From Avimonoglobus sp965151315 (lineage in GTDB: Bacteria; Bacillota; Clostridia; UBA1381), in the NCBI GenBank assembly GCA_965151315.1, contig CBCTZG010000121.1, positions 1 to 5,707 on the forward strand: a stretch of DNA of 5,707 nt. Direction: 5' to 3'. Each line of letters begins with the position of its first letter. The first letter of the stretch is position 1. Positions 1-5,652 of the stretch are shown piece by piece. Both the position numbers and the translations under genes were made by a program. The notes under the pieces were generated by a model. The model searched no databases and was not told the DNA's origin. It saw only the letters and a program-made list of their open reading frames with translations.

Positions 1-180
1 GGTACCATAAATGGACATAAAATAAATCAATGTAAAAACCACTGTAAAAATTACATTTCCCACCGAATTGGCTACAATCGACAGCAGTAAGAAGATTCCC
101 AGCATTCCCGACAGAACGCCAACAATCAGATGGCTTTTGACCAGCGCCATCACCTGTCCCAAGCTAATCCACTTTTTCAT
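1..180 (-). CDS. N-terminal part of a small membrane protein of unknown function (runs off left edge)
   Basis: An open frame starts at ATG 180-178 on the minus strand and stays open for 60 codons to the window edge, so the C-terminus is not seen. The protein begins MKKWISLGQVMALVKSH, a short basic or amphipathic head. Two hydrophobic stretches follow, at about residues 18-39 and 43-59, separated by a short turn (N-S-V-G-N), which suggests a membrane protein with at least two helices. A ribosome binding site AGAAAGG (complement of 191-197) lies 10 bases before the start. The frame begins 30 bases after the stop of the transposase-like gene on the same strand, so the two are probably co-transcribed. 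I do not recognise the family. The basic head followed by hydrophobic helices would fit a transporter or exporter subunit, or an uncharacterised membrane protein, but nothing seen decides between these. Confidence 0.6.
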   Translation of the reverse strand, partial: MKKWISLGQVMALVKSHLIVGVLSGMLGIFLLLSIVANSVGNVIFTVVFTLIYFMSIYGT

Positions 181-210
181 GTCACTTCAACCTTTCTGAT
201 CCTACAAATT

Positions 211-990
211 TTATAACAGCCATACACTAAGTTCTTCTTTTTCGGGGATCTCCTGCCGAGGTTCTGCCTGCGGTGCCCTACGTTTCCGCGCCGGGCCGAT
301 TTCCGTTTCCAAAAGTGCGGACAGCCGCGGCATTTTCACCCATTTCTGCGCCCGGACTTTTTCAATGGCCTCCTTTTGCTCTGCCGGCGGAAGCTTCTTC
401 CATTCCGCAAATCCATATCCGCAGAGGGCTTGAAAATAACTTTCAATCTCCGGATCAGACATATGGATGTAATCCTCAATCCCCATACGGCAGCTATCCC
501 CTGCCAGCAGCGCCCGGCGACCGCCGGCCAGCGCCTCCGCACGGTCCTGCCGGCAGATCCCGCCGGCGCCCGCCGTATACGCTGCTAGACTGGTATAAGG
601 CCAATCCAAAAGCCCTGCCCGCGCTGGTACGGCATGGACAAACGCCAGCGCGTCCGCCAACGCTTCGCCAGTTTCTAACGGCACGCTTTTATACCGGTCA
701 TAAAACAGCTTTCCAGACAAGTTATGTATCCGGTTAAAATATCGGGCATAGCTGGTGCAAAATGGCTTCATGACCTGTCCTAAGGGCTGGGCGCCGCATT
801 CTACAATTAAATGCGCCCTGTTTTGTAAAAGCGCATACCCCAGCGCTATGTTCCGATAGCCGTCAAAATACTCTCCCAATGTGCGCAAAAATGCCTGATA
901 GTCTTTTTCATCTAAAAAAAGGCTTCCCCGGCTCCGCAGGAGCACATGGTATACGCCCCGCTTTCCTGCCGCCCGTTTCATCCTGGCCAT
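211..990 (-). CDS. REP-associated tyrosine transposase-like protein (Y1/IS200-like fold), probably catalytically altered
   Basis: The 259-residue product has the layout of the Y1 transposase/RAYT family, single-strand DNA nucleases that normally use an HUH motif and one tyrosine to cut and rejoin DNA. Seen: the N-terminal RGVYHVLLRS strand (11-20), a family-like FLDEKDYQAFL block (25-35), the active-site strand LLQNRAHLIVE (54-64), YARYFNRIHN (81-90), GKLFYDRYKS (93-102) with candidate catalytic Tyr100, and FVHAVPARAGLL (117-128), equivalent to the common IHLNPVRAGL. In functional relatives the active-site strand reads N-H-x-H; here it is N57-R58-A59-H60, so the first metal-binding His is Arg. 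The C-terminal part (about 176-235) resembles the linker and helix-turn-helix tail of the family but is poorly conserved and ends in a Lys/Arg/Glu-rich tail. ATG 990 was chosen over in-frame ATGs at 1032 and 1074 because it has AGGAGG six bases upstream, gives a family-like N-terminus, and the likely promoter lies at 1031-1058. It may be a decayed or domesticated copy; the frame itself is intact. Confidence 0.82.
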   Translation of the reverse strand: MARMKRAAGKRGVYHVLLRSRGSLFLDEKDYQAFLRTLGEYFDGYRNIALGYALLQNRAHLIVECGAQPLGQVMKPFCTSYARYFNRIHNLSGKLFYDRYKSVPLETGEALADALAFVHAVPARAGLLDWPYTSLAAYTAGAGGICRQDRAEALAGGRRALLAGDSCRMGIEDYIHMSDPEIESYFQALCGYGFAEWKKLPPAEQKEAIEKVRAQKWVKMPRLSALLETEIGPARKRRAPQAEPRQEIPEKEELSVWLL

Positions 991-996
991 ATCCGC

Positions 997-1002
997 CCTC
1001 CT
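997..1002 (-). promoter_or_regulatory. Ribosome binding site that decides the start of the transposase-like gene
   Basis: The complement reads AGGAGG, followed by six bases and ATG 990-988. The upstream in-frame ATGs have clearly weaker sites: the one at 1032 has only GGAG at 12 bases, and the one at 1074 has nothing convincing. This supports initiation at 990. Confidence 0.8.
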
Positions 1003-1030
1003 GACTTCCAATTTTTTTTGATCTATATCC

Positions 1031-1058
1031 ATTATAACATAAATCTCCAAAATTGCAA
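1031..1058 (-). promoter_or_regulatory. Sigma-A-type extended -10 promoter for the leftward gene pair
   Basis: Read on the minus strand, TTGCAA (1058-1053) is followed by 16 bases and then TATAAT (1036-1031), with TG one base before it, making an extended -10 element. Transcription would start near 1024 and give a leader of about 34 bases before ATG 990. The two longer in-frame starts (1032 and 1074) would lie upstream of this start site, so they would not be translated from this transcript. Confidence 0.65.
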
Positions 1059-1075
1059 CAGGGACATAAAACATT

Positions 1076-1107
1076 TTGGTATATATCCGCTTTTAACACA
1101 ATAAAAT
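1076..1107 (+). promoter_or_regulatory. Weak candidate promoter for the ATPase-feoB operon
   Basis: A good -10 hexamer TAAAAT (1102-1107) lies 40 bases upstream of the ATPase start. The only -35-like sequence is TTGGTA (1076-1081) at 20 bases, which is too far for a normal sigma-A promoter, so the promoter may be weak or need an activator. TAAAAT is also the left half of the palindrome TAAAATTTTA (1102-1111). Transcription would start near 1114. Confidence 0.3.
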
Positions 1108-1123
1108 TTTAGAGAAGCCTATC
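1108..1123 (+). promoter_or_regulatory. Possible MntR/DtxR-like operator half-palindrome
   Basis: The core TAGAGAAGCCTA (1110-1121) differs at one base from the pattern TAGG-N4-CCTA that underlies many MntR/DtxR-type metal-repressor sites. With flanks it reads TTTAGA-GAAG-CCTATC, so the outer right bases do not match. It overlaps the presumed transcription start of a metal-transport operon, which is a sensible place for a repressor. This is a short degenerate match and could be chance. Confidence 0.22.
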
Positions 1124-1133
1124 CAACAAAAGC

Positions 1134-1140
1134 AAGGAGG
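1134..1140 (+). promoter_or_regulatory. Strong ribosome binding site of the ATPase gene
   Basis: AAGGAGG lies seven bases before ATG 1148, near-ideal complementarity and spacing. It fixes the ATPase start and suggests efficient translation. Confidence 0.85.
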
Positions 1141-1147
1141 AATCAGC

Positions 1148-3712
1148 ATGTGGCATACCCAGGGTACACAGGAAATCCTGTCCCGGCTCAGCGTGAGGCC
1201 CGATACAGGGCTCAGTCCAAAGGAGGCTGCCCGGCGGGCCCGGGAATTTGGGCCCAATACATTGCCGGAAAAAAAGAAAAAAACCTTTTTCCGCCGTTTT
1301 TTAGAACAGTTTAACGATTTTATGATCATCGTCCTCCTAGCCGCGGCCTTGGTCTCTTTTTCCATTTCCCTGATCAACGGCGACGCGGATTTTGTAGACC
1401 CGGTGATCATCCTGCTCATTGTCATTCTAAATTCGATTTTAGGGGTGATCCAGGAAAGCAAAGCGGAAAGGTCTTTAGAAGCGTTGAAAAAAATATACGC
1501 GCCCACCGCGCTTGTCCGCCGGGACGGCGCCGTTTCCCAGATACCGGCGGCAGAATTGGTGCCCGGGGATATCGTAATTTTAAAAACCGGCGCCCAGGTA
1601 CCGGCAGACTGCCGGCTGCTGGGCGCTGTATCCTTAACGATGGATGAGTCTGCCCTGACTGGGGAATCTCTCCCTGTCGCCAAACAGGCGGAAACCGTTT
1701 ATCCAGAGCACACACCGCTGGCGGAACGGAAAAACATGGTACTGGCCTCCACCGCTGTAGCCAGCGGGCACGGGGAAGCCGTCGTGGTCGAAACCGGTCT
1801 GCATACGGAAATGGGGAAAATCGCCAGCCTGATCCTGACCAGCCAGGACAAGGAAACACCGCTGCAAAAAAAGCTGGAGGACGTAGGCAAAATTTTAGGC
1901 CTGGGCGCATTGGCGATCTGCGCTGTTATTTTTGTCATTGGCCTGTTTGAGCATATCCCGCCCTTTGAAATGTTTATGATCTCCGTAAGCCTGGCTGTGG
2001 CCGCTATTCCAGAAGGGCTGCCGGCAATTGTCACCATCATGCTGGCCATGGGGGTGTCCAGAATGGCTCAAAAGGGCGCCATTATCCGCAGTATTCCCTC
2101 TGTGGAAACCCTAGGCTCCGCCTCGGTAATCTGCTCCGACAAGACTGGCACCCTGACCCAGAACCAGATGAAAGTAACGTCTGTCCTGGCCGATAATCCC
2201 AAGGATGTTCTGCTGTTTGCGGCGCTGTGCTCCGACAATCTGGAGGAAGGGCAGAATCCCACGGAAGGCGCCATCCTCCGATCCGCCCAGGACCACGGCC
2301 TGGACAAAAAAAAGCTGGACCGGCAGTATCCCCGAGTGTCCGAGATTCCCTTTGATTCCCAGCGTAAAATGATGAGCACCTGCCACCGCTGGGGCGGCAA
2401 AAACCGAATTATCACCAAGGGTGCTGTGGATATTCTGCTTCGGCAGTGTACGGGCTATTTGGACCATGGTCAGATTCGTCCATTGACTGAAAATAAAAAG
2501 CAGGCGATCCTTCGGGAAAACGATCAGCTTGCCGGTCAGGCGCTGCGGGTTCTGGCCGTATGCTATAAGGATATCCCGGATAAAAAAATCACGGAACGGG
2601 ATCTAGTTTTCGCCGGGCTTATCGGCATGATCGACCCGCCCCGGCCGGAGGCCGCGCCCGCGGTGGCCGCCTGTAAAACCGCCGGCATCCGGCCCATCAT
2701 GATTACTGGTGACCATGCCAGTACCGCGCTGGCGATCAGCCGGGAAATCGGGATCATGGAGCCTGGCCGCAAGCTCCTGACCGGCCCGGAGCTGGAAAAG
2801 CTCCCGCAGCCGGCGCTGGAACAGTCCATCCAGGATTACAGCGTATTTGCCCGGGTAACTCCAGAGCATAAGGTGCGGATCGTCCAGGCTTGGCAGGCTC
2901 GGGGCCATGTGGTGGCTATGACCGGGGACGGCGTCAACGACGCGCCGGCCCTCAAAACCGCTGATATTGGCTGCAGCATGGGTCAGACTGGAACAGATGT
3001 AGCAAAAAGCGCCTCCGACATGATTCTCACCGATGATAACTTTGCTACAATCGTGGAAGCCGTCCGCCAGGGCCGCGGCATTTTCGCCAACATCAAAAAG
3101 GCCGTACAATTCCTGCTATCCAGCAATATTGGCGAAATCATGACTATTTTTACCGGACTTTTATTTGGATGGCAGTCGCCGCTTCTGCCCATCCAGCTGC
3201 TTTGGGTCAATCTGGTTACCGATTCTCTGCCCGCCATTGCCCTAGGCGTAGATCCGGCAGACCAATATATTATGGAGGAAAAACCCCGGCCTCCGAAAAA
3301 AAGCCTTTTTGCCGACGGTATGGGTATAGCAATTATTTTAGAAGGCATGATGATTGGGGCGCTGGCGCTTTTGGCATACTCTATCGGGTTTAATGTGTTT
3401 GCCGCCGAAGCTGCCGCCCGGACTATGGCCTTCTCTGTTTTAAGCATGTCCCAGCTGGTCCATGCGTTCAATATGCGGAGTCAGCGGTCTGTATTTGCCG
3501 CCGGTATTTTCAAAAACAAATATCTGGTTTTATCTCTGCTGGCCGGGGTGGTCCTGCAGGTGGGGGTGGTGTCCATCCCCGTCCTCTCAGGTATTTTTAA
3601 AGCTGCACCCCTTTCCGCCGTCCAGTGGCTGGTGGTTGCCGCACTCTCCGCGGCGCCTTTATTGATCGTAGAACTGCAAAAATTATTTTCCCGGAGGCAC
3701 GACAAAGCATGA
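1148..3712 (+). CDS. P2A-type cation-transporting ATPase (SERCA/PMCA-like, probable Ca2+ exporter)
   Basis: The 854-residue product is a complete P-type ATPase that pumps cations across the cytoplasmic membrane using an aspartyl-phosphate intermediate. Seen in order: an N-terminal cation-ATPase domain (about 5-55), helices M1-M2 (57-77, 83-101), actuator loop TGES (171-174), M3 (about 249-267), M4 with VAAIPEGLP (284-292), phosphorylation site DKTGTLT (331-337, Asp331), nucleotide-domain marks FDSQRK (402-407) and TKGA (423-426), then MITGD (518-522) and TGDGVNDAP (592-600), and six C-terminal helices (about 653-842). Residues matching the SERCA calcium ligands are present: V284, A285, I287, E289 (M4), N660, E663 (M5), N688, T691, D692 (M6). 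The M8 position of SERCA Glu908 appears to be Gln769, so one ion per cycle is plausible. The length fits bacterial PacL/YloB-type pumps. Ca2+ is the best guess; Mn2+ or another divalent ion cannot be excluded. The stop codon overlaps the feoB start. Confidence 0.93.
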   Translation: MWHTQGTQEILSRLSVRPDTGLSPKEAARRAREFGPNTLPEKKKKTFFRRFLEQFNDFMIIVLLAAALVSFSISLINGDADFVDPVIILLIVILNSILGVIQESKAERSLEALKKIYAPTALVRRDGAVSQIPAAELVPGDIVILKTGAQVPADCRLLGAVSLTMDESALTGESLPVAKQAETVYPEHTPLAERKNMVLASTAVASGHGEAVVVETGLHTEMGKIASLILTSQDKETPLQKKLEDVGKILGLGALAICAVIFVIGLFEHIPPFEMFMISVSLAVAAIPEGLPAIVTIMLAMGVSRMAQKGAIIRSIPSVETLGSASVICSDKTGTLTQNQMKVTSVLADNPKDVLLFAALCSDNLEEGQNPTEGAILRSAQDHGLDKKKLDRQYPRVSEIPFDSQRKMMSTCHRWGGKNRIITKGAVDILLRQCTGYLDHGQIRPLTENKKQAILRENDQLAGQALRVLAVCYKDIPDKKITERDLVFAGLIGMIDPPRPEAAPAVAACKTAGIRPIMITGDHASTALAISREIGIMEPGRKLLTGPELEKLPQPALEQSIQDYSVFARVTPEHKVRIVQAWQARGHVVAMTGDGVNDAPALKTADIGCSMGQTGTDVAKSASDMILTDDNFATIVEAVRQGRGIFANIKKAVQFLLSSNIGEIMTIFTGLLFGWQSPLLPIQLLWVNLVTDSLPAIALGVDPADQYIMEEKPRPPKKSLFADGMGIAIILEGMMIGALALLAYSIGFNVFAAEAAARTMAFSVLSMSQLVHAFNMRSQRSVFAAGIFKNKYLVLSLLAGVVLQVGVVSIPVLSGIFKAAPLSAVQWLVVAALSAAPLLIVELQKLFSRRHDKA
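3693..3697 (+). promoter_or_regulatory. Ribosome binding site of feoB inside the ATPase gene
   Basis: GGAGG lies 11 bases before ATG 3709, within the last codons of the ATPase gene. The spacing is longer than ideal, which fits a gene helped by ribosomes finishing the upstream frame (ATGA overlap at 3709-3712). Confidence 0.6.
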
Positions 3713-5481
3713 AACCTGTAATCGCACTGGTTGGCAATCCCAACTGCGGCAAAACTACACTCTTTAACCGGCTCACCGGCAGCCGCCGGGCTGTTGGCAA
3801 TCGGATTGGGGTCACGGTTTCGCAGACCACAGGGGAATGCCGGCTGTATCCCGCGCGAATCGTGGATCTGCCAGGGATCTACGCCCTGGCGGGCAGTACT
3901 GCCGAAGAGACAGTATCCCGGGATTATCTGCTGAACTCATCGCCGGATGTGATTTTGAATATTGTAGACGCCACCAACCTGGAACGGGGGCTTTTGCTGA
4001 CTACCCAGCTGTTGGAGCTGGGGATCCCTATGCTTGTGGCCGTCAATATGACGGATCTTTTAGGAAAAAGCGGAATTTCTCTGGATATCACCGCCTTTTC
4101 CCAGCGACTGGGGATTCCGGCTGTCTCTATTTCCGCCGCGAAAAACCGGGGGCTCTCCCAGCTTTTCACAGCGCTGCCCACGGACGCGCACCCACTGTCC
4201 TTCCCCAGCGAGCAGGCCCGGCGCCGGTTCATCCGGGAGACCGCAGACACTGTCCTGCAGAAGACCGGTCAGGATCAAAACCTTGCCGCCACCCGCAGAC
4301 TGGATCGGCTGCTCCTGCATCCACTGCTGTCAATCCCGCTGTTCTGCCTGGTTATGTTTTTTGTCTTCCAGCTGACATTTGGAAAATTGACCGGCTGGCT
4401 TTCCGATTATTTGTCCTGGCTGATCAATGGCTTAGGCGCGCAGGCGGTTTCCGGTTTCCTATCCGCTCTGCATACGCCGTTTTTCCTCCATAGCCTGCTG
4501 ATTGACGGTATTCTCCGGTCTGTGGGCAATGTGGCCGGGTTTCTGCCGCAGATCGTAATGCTGTTTCTGCTTTTATCCCTCCTGGAGGACAGTGGTTATC
4601 TGGCGCGGACGGCTTTTATTTTAGATGGTCTGTTCCGCAGGTTTGGCCTATCTGGCAAAGCGGTTCTGCCTCTCATCCTGGGATTTGGCTGTTCTGTACC
4701 GGCTATCATGGCCACTCGGACGCTGCCCAGCCAGGCAGAACAGCGGACCGCTCTGTTCATGATCCCTTTTATGGCCTGCAGTGCGCGGATGCCGGTGCTG
4801 GCTATGTTCGGAAACGTTTTTTTTTCGGAAAATCCAGGGACTATGGTCTTTTTCCTATATCTCTTCGGGACTGGACTGGGCCTGTTGGCAGGCTTTTTAT
4901 TTTCTAAATACTGTTTCCGGGAAAAGAATGCTGTTTTCGTCTTGGAGCTTCCGCAGTACCGACTGCCTACTGCCAAAACTGCGGGGGCCCATGTATTGGA
5001 AAAGCTGACGGAATTTTTAAAAAAAGCAGGCAGTATCCTGTTTTTGACTGGAATTGTCATATGGCTTTTGGAAAACTTTGATTTTCATCTGCAAATGACG
5101 GTCTGCGGCCAGGACAGCATGTTAGGGGTTTTCGGCCGATGGATCGCGCCCATATTTTCGCCCTGTGGATTTGGAAACTGGCAGAGTGCGGTCAGCCTGC
5201 TCTCTGGTCTGGGGGCGAAGGAGGCTATTCTTTCCGCGTTCAGCGTTCTGGCGCCGGCAGGCCAGCCCTTATCTGCCTGGCTTGCGGAGCTTTTTACACC
5301 GGCTTCTGCGTTGGCGTTTATGGTTTTTACCTTATTATATACGCCCTGTGTCTCAGCCGTATCGGTAATGGCGCAGGAAATGAAAAGCCGCCGGCTTACG
5401 ATGCTCTCCTGCCTGCTGCAGTTTTTTACAGCCTGGTGCGCATCCTGCTTGGCCTATCAAATTTTTTCCCGGCTGTTCTAA
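3709..5481 (+). CDS. feoB: FeoB ferrous iron transporter, compact form
   Basis: The 590-residue product is a FeoB: an N-terminal G protein joined to a polytopic membrane domain that imports Fe2+. G-protein motifs: G1 GNPNCGKT (9-16), G2 Thr36 in switch I, G3 DLPG (53-56), G4 NMTD (113-116), and a G5-like SISAAKN (140-146). Asn12 matches the residue linked to K+-activated GTP hydrolysis in the family. Membrane-domain marks: FLPQIVMLF (278-286), LLEDSGYLAR (291-300), GFGCSVPAIMATRTL (325-339, Cys328), PFMACSARMPV (353-363, Cys357), ELPQYRLP (413-420), GLGAKEA (500-506) and LLYTPCVSA (542-550, Cys547). Switch I reads VGNRIGVTV rather than the usual VGNWPGVTV. The stretch between the G domain and the first membrane helix is only about 45 residues, so the GDI region is shortened; this explains most of the small size. 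Start 3709 was chosen over an upstream in-frame ATG at 3625 because MKPVIALVGNPN is the normal family N-terminus. The gene overlaps the ATPase by four bases. No FeoA or FeoC is fused or adjacent. Mn2+ transport is an alternative known in the wider family. Confidence 0.93.
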   Translation: MKPVIALVGNPNCGKTTLFNRLTGSRRAVGNRIGVTVSQTTGECRLYPARIVDLPGIYALAGSTAEETVSRDYLLNSSPDVILNIVDATNLERGLLLTTQLLELGIPMLVAVNMTDLLGKSGISLDITAFSQRLGIPAVSISAAKNRGLSQLFTALPTDAHPLSFPSEQARRRFIRETADTVLQKTGQDQNLAATRRLDRLLLHPLLSIPLFCLVMFFVFQLTFGKLTGWLSDYLSWLINGLGAQAVSGFLSALHTPFFLHSLLIDGILRSVGNVAGFLPQIVMLFLLLSLLEDSGYLARTAFILDGLFRRFGLSGKAVLPLILGFGCSVPAIMATRTLPSQAEQRTALFMIPFMACSARMPVLAMFGNVFFSENPGTMVFFLYLFGTGLGLLAGFLFSKYCFREKNAVFVLELPQYRLPTAKTAGAHVLEKLTEFLKKAGSILFLTGIVIWLLENFDFHLQMTVCGQDSMLGVFGRWIAPIFSPCGFGNWQSAVSLLSGLGAKEAILSAFSVLAPAGQPLSAWLAELFTPASALAFMVFTLLYTPCVSAVSVMAQEMKSRRLTMLSCLLQFFTAWCASCLAYQIFSRLF

Positions 5482-5497
5482 AGCCATGCAACTTTTC

Positions 5498-5553
5498 GGC
5501 CCGGCCTGCATATACTATCAGCAGCGATGCTGAATTTCCCCGCCGGGCCTTTT
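5498..5553 (+). terminator. Nested-hairpin terminator after feoB
   Basis: GGCCCGGC (5498-5505) pairs perfectly with GCCGGGCC (5542-5549), and TTTT (5550-5553) follows directly. The 36-base loop holds a second perfect hairpin, TCAGCA-GCGA-TGCTGA (5518-5533), closed by a GNRA-type tetraloop. The structure begins 17 bases after the feoB stop. The U-tract is short (four, then CAC), so termination may be partial. The right arm is followed by T only on the plus strand, so it should act on feoB transcripts. Confidence 0.65.
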
Positions 5554-5555
5554 CA

Positions 5556-5593
5556 CAAAAAATTTGAAAAAAAAGAAAAAATGTGAAAAAAAG
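5556..5593 (+). promoter_or_regulatory. A-rich tract, possible UP element
   Basis: The stretch is almost all A, broken by short TTTG, G and TGTG interruptions, and lies directly upstream of the -35 box. A-tracts at this place commonly raise stable-RNA promoter activity by binding the RNA polymerase alpha subunits. No protein-coding signal is seen here. Confidence 0.45.
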
Positions 5594-5595
5594 GC

Positions 5596-5624
5596 TTGAC
5601 AAATCAAAAAGACACTGCTATAAT
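5596..5624 (+). promoter_or_regulatory. Perfect-consensus promoter for the tRNA gene
   Basis: TTGACA (5596-5601), a 17-base spacer and TATAAT (5619-5624) are an exact sigma-A consensus, with TG at 5616-5617 giving an extended -10. The start site is expected at about 5631-5632, leaving a leader of about 21 bases before the tRNA. Such strength is expected for a stable-RNA operon. Confidence 0.92.
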
Positions 5625-5652
5625 TATTTTTGTTGTCGCACCGGAGTAAAAC

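Noticed and set aside
273..737. Plus-strand 154-codon frame opposite the transposase-like gene
   Set aside because: Proline/arginine-rich low-complexity translation with no ribosome binding site; a shadow of the real minus-strand gene.
991..1074. Longer transposase-like protein starting at ATG 1074 or 1032
   Set aside because: Both starts lack a good ribosome binding site and lie upstream of the expected transcript start near 1024. ATG 990 has AGGAGG at six bases and gives the family N-terminus.
1108..1147. Metal or yybP-type riboswitch before the ATPase
   Set aside because: The likely leader is only about 30-40 bases, too short for a known riboswitch, and no terminator or anti-terminator stems are seen.
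1093..1683. Minus-strand 196-codon frame opposite the ATPase start
   Set aside because: Runs antisense through conserved ATPase codons; Ser/Arg/Ala-rich composition without recognisable motifs.
3625..3708. FeoB extended upstream to an in-frame ATG at 3625
   Set aside because: The extra 28 residues lie inside the ATPase's last membrane helix coding region and match nothing in FeoB. MKPVIALVGNPN is the standard N-terminus.
3837..4493. Plus-strand 218-codon frame inside feoB
   Set aside because: It overlaps the conserved G-protein and first membrane segments in another frame, and the translation is Arg/Gly/Pro-rich with no family resemblance.
5139..5567. Plus-strand 142-codon frame overlapping the feoB 3' end and the terminator
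   Set aside because: Runs through the conserved FeoB C-terminus and then into the terminator hairpin; no ribosome binding site or recognisable domain.
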